Source of the DNA: an uncultured Clostridia bacterium
GTDB taxonomy: Bacteria; Bacillota; Clostridia; Christensenellales; CALWSW01
Direction of reading: 5' to 3'
NCBI GenBank assembly: GCA_937874755.1
Contig: CALNBC010000128.1
Span: forward strand, 1 to 15,058
Length of the DNA: 15,058 bases
Shown: one piece after another, positions 1 to 7,039 of the stretch
Numbering within the stretch: the first letter of the stretch is position 1
Layout of the letters: the number at the start of each line of letters is the position of its first letter
Notes under the pieces: model-generated
What the model saw: the letters and a program-made list of their open reading frames with translations, nothing else
What the model was told of the DNA's origin: nothing
Database searches by the model: none
Translations under genes and position numbers: made by a program

Positions 1-2
1 GG

Positions 3-797
3 GGGGAAGGTAGACCGGGCTGGCATATAGAATGCTCCGCGATGAGCATGAAGTACCTCGGCAAGACATTCGATATCCATGCCGGCGGTATGGACCTCAT
101 ATTCCCCCACCACGAAAACGAAATTGCCCAGAGCGAAGGCGCTACAGGGCAGACGTTCGCGAAGTACTGGATGCACAACGGCTATATCAATGTCGACAAC
201 AAAAAGATGTCCAAATCCGAAGGCAATTTCTTTATGGTGAGAGATATCGCCAAGGAATACGACCTGGAGGCCGTTCGCCTGTTCATGCTTTCCGCGCACT
301 ACAGAAACCCGGTGAACTTCTCAAGAGAGCTTATTGAGCAGGCTAAAAGCAGTCTGGACAGGCTCAAGAACGCCAAGGATCGCATCGAAGACACTGCAGA
401 AAACGGCAGCGAAGGCGAGGTCACCACGGAATTTGCCGAGTTGCTCGAAAAGCACTGCCAATCGTTCATCGAAGCTATGGACGACGACCTAAACTCCGCA
501 GACGCACTGAGCGTACTGTTTGATCTCATCAGAGAGACAAATATACGCTTTGCAACAGGCGGCGCAAAGAAGGAGGCGCAGGCGGCTCTTGTGCTTGTGA
601 ACGAACTTACGGGTGTGTTGGGCATACTCAACAAGAAGGACAGCATCCCCAGGGAAATACTCGACAAGGCGGATGAACGCCAAACCGCCAGAATGGCAAA
701 AGACTGGAAGCGAGCGGACGCTTTGAGGGACGAGATTGCTGCCGCCGGATATGTCGTCGAAGATACGCCAACAGGCCCCAAGGTCAAAAAAGCATAG
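3..797 (+). CDS. cysS: Cysteinyl-tRNA synthetase, 3' part (5' end outside window)
   Basis: Class I aminoacyl-tRNA synthetase that charges tRNA-Cys with cysteine in the cytoplasm. The frame is open from base 3 to the TAG/TAA-bounded end at 797, and the 13 codons before the first ATG (42) read [13 protein letters not shown], which is conserved internal CysS sequence. The ATG at 42 is therefore an internal Met, and the gene is cut by the window start. About 264 residues are visible, a little over half of a normal CysS. Visible family marks are the zinc-ligand Cys in HIECSAM, the HHENE motif with the zinc-ligand His and Glu, and the KMSKS loop (KKMSKSEGN), followed by the helical tRNA-binding region and a C-terminal domain ending GPKVKKA. 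The HIGH motif lies upstream of the window. A hairpin terminator follows directly. Confidence 0.97.
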   Translation, partial: GEGRPGWHIECSAMSMKYLGKTFDIHAGGMDLIFPHHENEIAQSEGATGQTFAKYWMHNGYINVDNKKMSKSEGNFFMVRDIAKEYDLEAVRLFMLSAHYRNPVNFSRELIEQAKSSLDRLKNAKDRIEDTAENGSEGEVTTEFAELLEKHCQSFIEAMDDDLNSADALSVLFDLIRETNIRFATGGAKKEAQAALVLVNELTGVLGILNKKDSIPREILDKADERQTARMAKDWKRADALRDEIAAAGYVVEDTPTGPKVKKA

Positions 798-828
798 GCG
801 TATGAATCGAATACCTAATTGAATGGAT

Positions 829-863
829 AAAGCCGGAACAGCATGGTTTTGTTCCGGCTTTTT
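829..863 (+). terminator. Rho-independent terminator after cysS
   Basis: A perfect 12-bp stem (829-840 AAAGCCGGAACA with 850-861 TGTTCCGGCTTT) with a 9-nt loop runs into five T at 859-863. It lies 32 bases after the cysS stop and before the convergent trmO stop at 887. On the minus strand only three T follow the stem, so it may also stop minus-strand transcripts, but less well. Confidence 0.9.
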
Positions 864-886
864 GTTGGATGCATTATGCGTAATGG

Positions 887-1348
887 CTAATCTCCCTGTG
901 CCAGAGCCTCTGCCCATTCGGATATGGTAGGATTCTCGACTCGGTCATTCGCGGGAAGGTAGGGCTTGATGTCGATTACGGGAGAGCCGTCAATCGCGTC
1001 CAGTCCGCGCACAAAGATGTGGTTTCCTTCAATACCAAGCAGTTGGACGACCGTACACGCAATCGGGTTGGGTCTCATTGGCGATCGGGTGGCAAAAAGC
1101 CCGACTTTGGATATACCCTCCCTGCCTCTGGGATGTACTTTTAGAGGGGGAAGGGAGCCTTTGAGGCGCTCGTAAACTTTGTCCAGATGAAAAAGCACAA
1201 TCAAGTGGGAAAACTCTTCGAGTCCTCTAAGTGCTTCGGCAAGTTCAGAATTGATGACTATTACGGAATCGCATTTTCTCCAGTCGCGGATGTTGTCCTG
1301 GGTGAGGTTGCTTTTAACACAACCGATGCTCTTAAAGACAATGCTCAT
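887..1348 (-). CDS. trmO: TrmO/TsaA-family tRNA (adenine-N6)-methyltransferase
   Basis: Short (153 aa) member of the TsaA/TrmO family. E. coli TrmO uses S-adenosylmethionine to N6-methylate t6A37 in certain tRNAs, and the same role is inferred here. The core motifs are clear: the RSPMRPNPIACTVVQL segment, then VRGLDAIDGSPVIDIKPYLP, both hallmarks of the beta-barrel SAM-binding domain. The protein lacks the C-terminal extension of the longer (about 235 aa) enterobacterial form. The frame is open up to 1390, but ATG 1348 is chosen because GGGAGA precedes it and it starts one base after the stop of the upstream acetyltransferase (TGA-T-ATG), suggesting translational coupling. The t6A substrate would depend on TsaD, which is encoded further along the window at 5036. 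Confidence 0.88.
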   Translation of the reverse strand: MSIVFKSIGCVKSNLTQDNIRDWRKCDSVIVINSELAEALRGLEEFSHLIVLFHLDKVYERLKGSLPPLKVHPRGREGISKVGLFATRSPMRPNPIACTVVQLLGIEGNHIFVRGLDAIDGSPVIDIKPYLPANDRVENPTISEWAEALAQGD

Positions 1349-1349
1349 A

Positions 1350-1913
1350 TCATTCTCCCAAAACATAGTATAATTCGGGGTGCAGCACAAGGTATTCGCT
1401 TTTCAATATGGAATAGCACACCAGGCTCATCATCGTGCCGTCGTGCTTGCGGGTCGAACAGCGAAGCGTGCCCTCACAAAAAAATCCGCACTTCTGGATC
1501 ACTTTTTTTGAAGCGGAATTATCCGGATAGTGGGAAACCGAAACGAGCTCTACTCCCATATCCAAAAATGCGAAGCGTAGCGCTGCCTGGGCTGCTTCGG
1601 TTGCGTACCCATGACCCCAAAAATCCGGGTTAAGCACATAGCCGAGGTTGCGGCATTCCTTGACAGAGCGCATATTGTCGGGGTGCAGACCCACAGAACC
1701 AATCACCCTTCGGGAAGCTTTCTCGACGATAGCCCATGTTTCGTCTTCGATTATAAACCTTCGGATTATATCGATAGAATCGAGCAACGTTTTATGAGGT
1801 CGCCAGCCTGCAGAAGGACCGACTTGAGGAAGTCGCGCATACGCGAATAGGTCTTTGGCGTCTGACTCGTACCAACGGCGAAGATACAACTGGTTTGTTT
1901 CAATAGGTTTCAT
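1350..1913 (-). CDS. GNAT-family N-acetyltransferase, RimJ/RimL type
   Basis: An acetyl-CoA-dependent N-acetyltransferase of 187 aa. It opens with the RimJ/RimL-like pattern of a short N-terminus (ETNQLYLRRWYESDAKDLF) and has the central GNAT motif A region LNPDFWGHGYATEAAQAAL, where the WGHGYA loop would bind the CoA pyrophosphate, followed by SVSHYPDNSASKKVIQKCGF, the usual motif B with the Asn-x-x-Ser-x-x-Val pattern. The substrate (protein N-terminus, small molecule or drug) cannot be told from sequence. ATG 1913 has GGAGG seven bases upstream. It is the first gene of a two-gene minus-strand operon with trmO, whose start lies one base past this stop. Confidence 0.9.
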   Translation of the reverse strand: MKPIETNQLYLRRWYESDAKDLFAYARLPQVGPSAGWRPHKTLLDSIDIIRRFIIEDETWAIVEKASRRVIGSVGLHPDNMRSVKECRNLGYVLNPDFWGHGYATEAAQAALRFAFLDMGVELVSVSHYPDNSASKKVIQKCGFFCEGTLRCSTRKHDGTMMSLVCYSILKSEYLVLHPELYYVLGE

Positions 1914-1951
1914 GGTCGCGCCTCCGAGCTTCGGGCGAAATAGTTGGTTGC

Positions 1952-1962
1952 ATTATATACCA
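1952..1962 (-). promoter_or_regulatory. Probable -10 region for the acetyltransferase-trmO operon
   Basis: Read on the minus strand the segment is TGGTATATAAT, with a perfect TATAAT hexamer at 1957-1952, about 40 bases upstream of the start codon at 1913. The -35 position about 17 bases further upstream falls in a T-run (complement of 1975-1980) and is a poor match. Confidence 0.55.
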
Positions 1963-2013
1963 TTCCCAAATGCGAAAAAAGTGTAACTTTTGGAACTGCG
2001 ACCAGCAGATGCC

Positions 2014-2042
2014 TTGTAACTGGAACCCGGTATTGTTATAAT
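2014..2042 (+). promoter_or_regulatory. Sigma-A-type promoter for the SH3 protein gene
   Basis: TTGTAA (2014-2019) and a perfect TATAAT (2037-2042) are separated by 17 bases. The hexamers lie about 50 bases upstream of the ATG at 2095, divergent from the minus-strand promoter at 1952-1962. Confidence 0.7.
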
Positions 2043-2094
2043 GCATTTGAAATTGGTTCAATAATGCGCAATAGTGCTAAAGGGGTTTTATTTA

Positions 2095-3381
2095 ATGAGT
2101 ATCAGGTTAAAAAGGTCAATCACATTGTTGCTGGCGCTTGCCGTGGCTGCAGTGCTGTGCACGTCTGTGGCGCTTGCCAGCGTAGGCGGGAAAACCACGT
2201 CCAATCTCAATAAGCGTTCTTCCCCTTCAACATCGTCGAGCAAAGTCGGCTTGGCTTCTAAGGGGAGCAGCATCACCGTCGTTTCCAAGATTTCAGACGG
2301 CGAAAAGTACGGTTCCATTACCGTATCCGGCGATTGGTACGAACTTTCCGACGGAAGCTGTGTATCCGCGGATTATGTATCGCTCAGCGCTCCTTTGGAA
2401 GACGATGAAGAAGAACTTCCACCGGATGACGAAGACGACGAACTCGAAGAACTCCCCTTGGATGATGACGAAGAATTCGAAGATGTCGACGAAGATGATG
2501 GCGGCGACGTAACTATCGAGGACGAAGGCGAAGAAGTATCGGTTGACGACGATGACGAAATTCCCGTCGATTCCGATGAAGACGAAGACGCAGTCCTCCC
2601 CGACGATCTCGAGGATGACGAAATCCCGGGAGAAGATGAGGAAACCAAAATCTCCACCGTCAACGCATCTTCCCTCAATATGCGCTCGACTCCCAGTTTG
2701 TCGGGAGCGGTCGTCGCTAAGCTTGTACGTAACTCCGTCGTCACCATAGTCGATGAGCTTTCAGACGGCGACAAATACGACGGTTCTTCCGTTTCGGGCA
2801 ATTGGTACGAAATAACCTATAACGGCAAAACGGGCTTTGTCTCCTCGCGTTACATCAAAACCAGCACAGCTTCTTCGGGCGCGGTCTCGACTATTACCGT
2901 CCCGATTAGGAACACGCAAACAACATACAAGACTACCAGAAAGGTGACTGTCTACAAATTGCCCACTACCATGGCATCCACCAACGGAACCCTCGATTCG
3001 GCAACCAAAGTAAGCATTCAAAAGACTATCAACGATGGCTCGTCGTTCGACGGTCTTTCGGTAGACGTTTCAGGCAAGTGGTACAAAATCGGTTCCAGCC
3101 GTTACATACAAGCAAAATACGTTTCATCCGCAACCTCCACCGGCACATCGAGTGTTGAAATTCCCCTCGGCACCAAATTGGTGACCACCAGCGCAGTGCG
3201 CCAGCGCTCCAAGCCCTCAACTTCCTCAACTCAGCTAGGCAAGCTTGAAAAGGGCGATTCCATTGTAATCGTGGGCGCAGTGCTCAACGGTTCAACCTAT
3301 AATGGCGCTAAGGTTTCGGGCAACTGGATTCAGATAAAGGGAGGCGGATTCGTGTCCGCAGATTACGTTGCCCTACCCTGA
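2095..3381 (+). CDS. Secreted protein with four SH3-type repeats and an acidic insert
   Basis: A 428-aa exported protein of unknown specific function. Residues 1-28 form a classical signal peptide (basic n-region, long Leu/Ala core, VALA before Ser29). Four bacterial SH3-like repeats follow at about 30-97, 186-256, 268-345 and 354-428. Each ends with a GxWY/GNWI core and a closing (F)VSADYV/SSRYI-like strand; three contain MRSTPS- or RSxPS-like openings. Such domains usually bind peptidoglycan. Between repeats 1 and 2, residues 100-185 hold 52 Asp/Glu out of 86, with one Lys, so this stretch is probably disordered and may bind cations. There is no LPxTG-like sorting signal or C-terminal membrane anchor. 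The frame also opens at GTG 2074, but ATG 2095 is preferred because of AAAGGGG at 2079-2085 and because the signal peptide then begins correctly. A sortase gene lies downstream. Confidence 0.88.
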   Translation: MSIRLKRSITLLLALAVAAVLCTSVALASVGGKTTSNLNKRSSPSTSSSKVGLASKGSSITVVSKISDGEKYGSITVSGDWYELSDGSCVSADYVSLSAPLEDDEEELPPDDEDDELEELPLDDDEEFEDVDEDDGGDVTIEDEGEEVSVDDDDEIPVDSDEDEDAVLPDDLEDDEIPGEDEETKISTVNASSLNMRSTPSLSGAVVAKLVRNSVVTIVDELSDGDKYDGSSVSGNWYEITYNGKTGFVSSRYIKTSTASSGAVSTITVPIRNTQTTYKTTRKVTVYKLPTTMASTNGTLDSATKVSIQKTINDGSSFDGLSVDVSGKWYKIGSSRYIQAKYVSSATSTGTSSVEIPLGTKLVTTSAVRQRSKPSTSSTQLGKLEKGDSIVIVGAVLNGSTYNGAKVSGNWIQIKGGGFVSADYVALP

Positions 3382-3426
3382 GAGTGTTATTCCCCTAAAA
3401 CATTCATGCAAAATGATTAAATCCTT

Positions 3427-3450
3427 GGAAGCGGCTTTGTTGCCGCTTCC
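3427..3450 (+). terminator. Stem-loop between SH3 gene and sortase, possible weak terminator
   Basis: A perfect 9-bp GC-rich stem (3427-3435 GGAAGCGGC with 3442-3450 GCCGCTTCC) with a 6-base loop lies about 45 bases after the SH3 stop. Only TTC follows, so the U-tract is poor. It could attenuate read-through into the sortase gene or protect the upstream mRNA end. Confidence 0.45.
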
Positions 3451-3486
3451 TTCAAAACTAAGTCGAACAAATTGACGGAGGACTTA

Positions 3487-4275
3487 ATGATCACAAAAAA
3501 ACTTCTTCTAACAACCATAATCATACTTATGGCGCTGACCGCTATTTTGAGCGCTTGCGCTCCGGAAGCACCCTCGCCTACACCCGCATTGACCGAAGAC
3601 GTGCTACCCACGCCGACCATCGCTCCTACGCCAACGCCTTCCCCCACACCGGTTCCCACCCCAACTCCCGAACCGACTGCGGCAACAGGAGTGCAGGGTC
3701 ACATTGCCATAGAGGGCACGAAGATTGATTATCCGGTTACCCTCGCCGAGGATAACGACTATTATCTGGATCACGATATCGACGGCAATAAGACCGTCTA
3801 TGGTTGGATTTACTTTGATTACAGGAACGCGGATCCTGCCCGCCGACGCAATATTGTAATCTACGGTCACAACATGAAGGACGATACTATGTTTGGCGAC
3901 CTCCACAAGTATCAGGAAGAAGACTTCTTTGATGAGCATATGGAGTTCGAGGCCGAAATGTTCGGCAAGCGATACCGCGTAAGGCTCGCTTATGTGGCCA
4001 TGATCAATTACAAGGAGTATAACTTCATCCAAACCAAGTTCAAGAACGACGAGAGCTTCCTGGAATTCATCAATACCGCGCTCGACTCTCAAGCCAGATT
4101 CAAAGACAAGGAATACATCCCTAGCGCGGATGATACCTTAGTGACGCTTGTTACCTGTGTTTCGCGTAGCGTTCCGGATAAGGATCTCAAGCGTTGGATT
4201 GCCGTCGGCAGGGTCGTCGAGGAACTCGGTTCAGCACTAAACGAAACCGCGGGTTACACGTCATCGTCAGATTAA
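3487..4275 (+). CDS. Sortase (class B-like), predicted lipoprotein
   Basis: A cysteine transpeptidase of 262 aa that would cleave sorting signals on the outer face of the membrane. The catalytic set is visible: His128 in IYGHNM, Cys224 in LVTLVTCV and Arg236 in KRWIAVGR. The YGWIYFDYRN segment and the long linker between the His and Cys motifs fit class B. The N-terminus is unusual: a 20-residue hydrophobic stretch ends in LSAC (residues 21-24), a good lipobox with Cys24 as the lipidation site, followed by a Pro/Thr-rich spacer at about 26-65 before the catalytic domain. ATG 3487 is chosen because GGAGG (3477-3481) sits five bases upstream; a TTG in frame at 3472 overlaps that site. No substrate with a sorting signal is encoded in the window. 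It lies between the SH3 protein and a DUF1461 membrane protein. Confidence 0.9.
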   Translation: MITKKLLLTTIIILMALTAILSACAPEAPSPTPALTEDVLPTPTIAPTPTPSPTPVPTPTPEPTAATGVQGHIAIEGTKIDYPVTLAEDNDYYLDHDIDGNKTVYGWIYFDYRNADPARRRNIVIYGHNMKDDTMFGDLHKYQEEDFFDEHMEFEAEMFGKRYRVRLAYVAMINYKEYNFIQTKFKNDESFLEFINTALDSQARFKDKEYIPSADDTLVTLVTCVSRSVPDKDLKRWIAVGRVVEELGSALNETAGYTSSSD

Positions 4276-4317
4276 CAGATGGCAAAGCAATATTGAGTTT
4301 TGGTATAAGGTAAAAAT

Positions 4318-5034
4318 ATGCAAAGATTCGCAACGGTGCTGTGCACCATAGCCTGTGCGTTGTTCGTCGTGTGTGCGCTGCTCTCATGCGTCGAGTACGC
4401 TTGCTTCGACAAGGGTTTTTACGATCAGGAGTACAGAAAGCTGGATACTGCGCGGTCGATAGGCTTAAAACATTCCGCGCTTATAGAAGTCACCAACCAC
4501 CTGTTGGATTACACTGCGGGAATCGAAGACGAGCTATCTATAAAGGCAGAAATAAACAGCAGAAAAGTCAACGTGTTCGATGAAACAGACACTGCTCACA
4601 TGGCAGACGTGCGAGAGCTGTTCCTCGCTGCGCGCACAGTGCGCAACTGGCTCATTCCCGCGATACTTTTACTTGCCGTCGCCGCGTTCTTTTTAGTTAA
4701 GGCGCATAGGGCGAGGCTGTTTGCAAAAAGCTGTATAATCGGTTTTTTGCTTTCAGGCGTGGCTATAGGAGCGTTGGCGATTTGGGCAGCTGTGGATTTC
4801 AACACATTCTGGACTAGCTTTCACAAACTGTTTTTTACCAACGAACTTTGGCTGCTTGATCCCGCAAAGAGCGTTCTGGTCAACATGGTACCTTCCCAGT
4901 TTTTCTTCGATCTAGTGATGAGAATCGTCGGTCTTTTGGGGATATTTGTTGGTATACCGCTACTTGCGTCGATAATTTACATGATCGTGAGCCGAGTGCG
5001 AAGGCGTTCACTCATGACCATCATTGAGGAATAA
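4318..5034 (+). CDS. DUF1461 / TIGR01906 integral membrane protein
   Basis: A 238-aa membrane protein of a family with no established function. Predicted membrane spans are about residues 5-24, 111-128, 138-158 and 202-224, leaving residues about 25-108 as a large loop, probably outside the cell. Family signatures visible are FDETDTAHMADVRELF (87-102) and FHKLFFTNELWLLDP (168-182), followed by an FFFD motif before the last span. TAAGG upstream of ATG 4318 is a modest ribosome site. The stop is one base before the tsaD ATG at 5036, so the two are probably co-translated. The gene follows the sortase after 42 bases. Confidence 0.88.
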   Translation: MQRFATVLCTIACALFVVCALLSCVEYACFDKGFYDQEYRKLDTARSIGLKHSALIEVTNHLLDYTAGIEDELSIKAEINSRKVNVFDETDTAHMADVRELFLAARTVRNWLIPAILLLAVAAFFLVKAHRARLFAKSCIIGFLLSGVAIGALAIWAAVDFNTFWTSFHKLFFTNELWLLDPAKSVLVNMVPSQFFFDLVMRIVGLLGIFVGIPLLASIIYMIVSRVRRRSLMTIIEE

Positions 5035-5035
5035 A

Positions 5036-6064
5036 ATGCTGCTTCCCGAAGAAGATGTAACCCTGCTCTCCATTGAAACCTCCTGCGATGAGACCGCTGC
5101 TGCCATCGTCAAGAACGGTAGGGAGATAATAAGCTCTGTGGTTTTCACTCAGATACCCCTGCACAAAGTCTATGGCGGCGTAGTGCCGGAAATCGCATCC
5201 AGAAGCCATGTCGAAAAAATCGGGCCGGTGGTCAAAGAGGCGCTAAATCGAGCCGGGATGACCGTCCGCGATGTCGACGGAATCGCAGTGACCGCGGGAC
5301 CGGGACTCGTCGGTGCGCTTCTGGTCGGGCTCTCCTACGCGAAGGGGCTCGCGTTTGCGGCATCAAAACCGCTGATACCCGTACACCATATAGAAGGGCA
5401 TATCGCAGCGAATTATATAGCCCACCAAGAACTCAAACCGCCCTTTATTTGCCTGGTCGCATCGGGTGGTCACAGCCATGTTGTGCTTGTAGACGATTAC
5501 TGCAAATTCACGGTGCTGGGAAAAACCAGGGATGACGCTGCGGGCGAAGCCTTCGACAAAGTCGCTAGGGTGCTCGGTCTGCCCTACCCGGGCGGACCCG
5601 CCCTCGAAGCGCTGGCAAAAGAGGGGGACCCTTCGGCTTTTGCCTTCCATAGTGCATTCAATGCAGGCGAACACTATGATTTTTCTTTCAGCGGGTTAAA
5701 GACCGCCGCCATAAATATACTACACAACGCCGAGCAAAAGAGAGAAACGGTTAACAAGGCAGACCTTGCAGCGTCGTTTCAGCACGCCGTTTGCGAGTTG
5801 CTTTCTACAAAGGCAGTTCGCGCAGCAAAACAGTACGGCTGTAACATGGTTGCTCTGGCGGGAGGAGTAGCGGCAAACGGCACATTGCGCGCGGCATTAG
5901 AAAATTCAGCAAAGGAAGAAGGAATTGAGTTCCTTTGCCCTCCTATCTCACTTTGTACCGATAACGCCGCGATGATAGGCTCCGCGGGGTATTACAGGAT
6001 GGTTGCGGGTCAAATCGGCACACTTGCTCAAAACGCATATCCTTCTATGCAATTAGGGGGATAA
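5036..6064 (+). CDS. tsaD: tRNA N6-adenosine threonylcarbamoyltransferase TsaD
   Basis: Transfers the threonylcarbamoyl group from TC-AMP to A37 of ANN-decoding tRNAs, working with TsaB, TsaE and TsaC. The 342-aa length fits the family (about 335-345). Visible marks are the N-terminal LLSIETSCDETAAA, the metal ligands His118 and His122 in HHIEGH, the ASGGHSHVVL loop, AGEAFDKVARVLGLPYPGGP, the VALAGGVAANGTLR nucleotide loop, and Asp309 in CTDNAAM, which corresponds to the third metal ligand. ATG 5036 is preferred, with GAGG at 5026-5029 six bases upstream; a TTG at 5024 is in frame but would overlap this site. It starts one base after the DUF1461 stop. tsaB and tsaE are not in the window. The trmO product at 887-1348 would act on the tRNA modified by this enzyme. 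Confidence 0.98.
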   Translation: MLLPEEDVTLLSIETSCDETAAAIVKNGREIISSVVFTQIPLHKVYGGVVPEIASRSHVEKIGPVVKEALNRAGMTVRDVDGIAVTAGPGLVGALLVGLSYAKGLAFAASKPLIPVHHIEGHIAANYIAHQELKPPFICLVASGGHSHVVLVDDYCKFTVLGKTRDDAAGEAFDKVARVLGLPYPGGPALEALAKEGDPSAFAFHSAFNAGEHYDFSFSGLKTAAINILHNAEQKRETVNKADLAASFQHAVCELLSTKAVRAAKQYGCNMVALAGGVAANGTLRAALENSAKEEGIEFLCPPISLCTDNAAMIGSAGYYRMVAGQIGTLAQNAYPSMQLGG

Positions 6065-6068
6065 TACT

Positions 6069-6108
6069 GCTTTGGAATACCAAAGCTAGCTTTGGAATAC
6101 CAAAGCTA
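6069..6108 (+). repeat. Two tandem copies of a 20-bp palindromic unit
   Basis: GCTTTGGAATACCAAAGCTA occurs twice without a break (6069-6088 and 6089-6108), with no mismatch. Each copy is itself an inverted repeat (GCTTTGG, AATA, CCAAAGC: 7-bp arms and a 4-base loop). The junction of the copies makes a 16-bp perfect palindrome, CCAAAGCTAGCTTTGG, at 6080-6095. It fills most of the gap between the tsaD stop and the Shine-Dalgarno site of the next gene (6118-6124). No T-run follows, so it is not a standard terminator. It may be a protein-binding operator, an mRNA stem-loop controlling the downstream gene, or a small dispersed repeat. Confidence 0.9.
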
Positions 6109-6130
6109 ATCTGTGACGGAGGAGTATACT

Positions 6131-6850
6131 ATGGAGCTTACAGTGCTAGGGAAATACGGACCTTATCCAGCTGCAGGCGGCGCAACCAGTGGATACCTGC
6201 TCAAGACGGGGAACACCAACCTGTTGCTCGATTGCGGCAGTGGAGTACTGTCGCGACTCCTTGGGCATATTTCGCTCGAACAGTTGGACGCGATTGTCAT
6301 TTCACACCTGCACAGCGACCATTTTTTAGATCTTTTTATACTCAGATACGCGATGCAGTTCACGAAGCTTCCTTCGCTCAAGGTATTCCTCCCGAATCAG
6401 CCCAGCGCAGAGTACGATATGCTCAAAGGCGGCGGCACCTTCGAGTTGATAACGGTACATGACGGTATGCGCATCAAGCTTGGCGACGCCGAGCTGGAAT
6501 TCTGGGAAATGACACACCCTGTGCCTTCTTTTGGAGTGCAGGTGTCGGCGTCAGGTCGAAAGCTTGCGTACAGCGGGGACACGAACCTGAACCCGAGGTT
6601 GACGAATTTCTTCAGCGGAGTTGACGCTGCGCTCGTGGATGCAGGCCTTATGTCTTACGATAAAACAGGTCCGGCCGCTCCGCATTTGACCGCTAAGGAG
6701 ATAGGCGAAATTTTCGCCAAAATACCATGTCCCCAACTCTTGCTCACCCATATTAGCCCCCGAGTGACCGACGAACAGGTAGAAGAAGAAGTGCGACAGG
6801 GTTGCCCTACCGCGCTTGCAGTCAAGGAAGGTACCACTTACATAATCTGA
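6131..6850 (+). CDS. Metallo-beta-lactamase-fold hydrolase, RNase Z-like
   Basis: A 239-aa cytoplasmic metal hydrolase of the RNase Z/YhfI-like branch of the metallo-beta-lactamase superfamily; its substrate is unknown. All metal-binding positions are visible: His59, His61, Asp63 and His64 in SHLHSDH, His129 in EMTHPVPS, Asp150 in YSGDT, and His207 in LLTHISP. An early Asp34 in LLLDCGSG follows the usual strand. The exosite region of true tRNA 3'-processing RNase Z was not recognised. ATG 6131 has GGAGGAG (6118-6124) six bases upstream; a GTG in frame at 6113 would cover that site. It lies directly after the tandem palindromes, which could affect its expression, and is closed by a terminator at 6883-6925. 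Confidence 0.9.
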   Translation: MELTVLGKYGPYPAAGGATSGYLLKTGNTNLLLDCGSGVLSRLLGHISLEQLDAIVISHLHSDHFLDLFILRYAMQFTKLPSLKVFLPNQPSAEYDMLKGGGTFELITVHDGMRIKLGDAELEFWEMTHPVPSFGVQVSASGRKLAYSGDTNLNPRLTNFFSGVDAALVDAGLMSYDKTGPAAPHLTAKEIGEIFAKIPCPQLLLTHISPRVTDEQVEEEVRQGCPTALAVKEGTTYII

Positions 6851-6882
6851 TTTTTATTTGGTATATGCGATAACAGAATAAT

Positions 6883-6925
6883 AAAAAGCTTCTTTTGTGA
6901 CTTACCACACTAGAGGAGCTTTTTT
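6883..6925 (+). terminator. Rho-independent terminator after the MBL-fold gene
   Basis: AAAAAGCTTCT (6883-6893) pairs with AGGAGCTTTTT (6914-6924), with one G-U pair. An inner GTG/CAC pair closes part of the apical loop. Six T end the stem at 6920-6925. It lies about 30 bases after the stop at 6850. Confidence 0.8.
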
Positions 6926-6979
6926 GCTTATATTTATATCTATGGTGTTGCAAAGCAAATGGACGAAGTTTTGTTCTGC

Positions 6980-7009
6980 TTAACAAAATAGGGATTTGAT
7001 CCGCATAGT
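6980..7009 (+). promoter_or_regulatory. Candidate promoter for the gene at 7040
   Basis: TTAACA (6980-6985) and CATAGT (7004-7009) are 18 bases apart and about 30 bases ahead of the ATG. The -10 is a 4/6 match. The -35 overlaps an AT-rich inverted repeat (6969-6975 TTTTGTT with 6982-6988 AACAAAA), which could be an operator or chance. Nothing else is seen between the terminator and the gene. Confidence 0.3.
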
Positions 7010-7039
7010 ATGACCAAGAGGGCGTTTTAGGAGGTTGCA

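Noticed and set aside
489..917. Minus-strand frame of 142 codons opposite cysS
   Set aside because: It overlaps cysS and the cysS terminator and shows no family resemblance; cysS is certain on the plus strand.
2373..2801. Long minus-strand open frame rich in Ser
   Set aside because: It is the complement of the GAC/GAA-rich acidic tract of the SH3 gene; the poly-Ser composition is a shadow, with no ribosome site or homology.
3262..3381. Sorting signal at the C-terminus of the SH3 protein as substrate of the adjacent sortase
   Set aside because: The protein ends in the SH3 strand FVSADYVALP, with no LPxTG/NPxTN-like motif, hydrophobic span or positive tail.
4301..4309. TGGTATAAG as an extended -10 for the DUF1461 gene
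   Set aside because: It is only nine bases from the ATG, would give an almost leaderless mRNA, and TAAGG there serves better as the ribosome site.
6069..6108. The tandem repeat as a CRISPR array or a terminator
   Set aside because: There are only two abutting copies with no spacers, and no T-run follows the hairpins.
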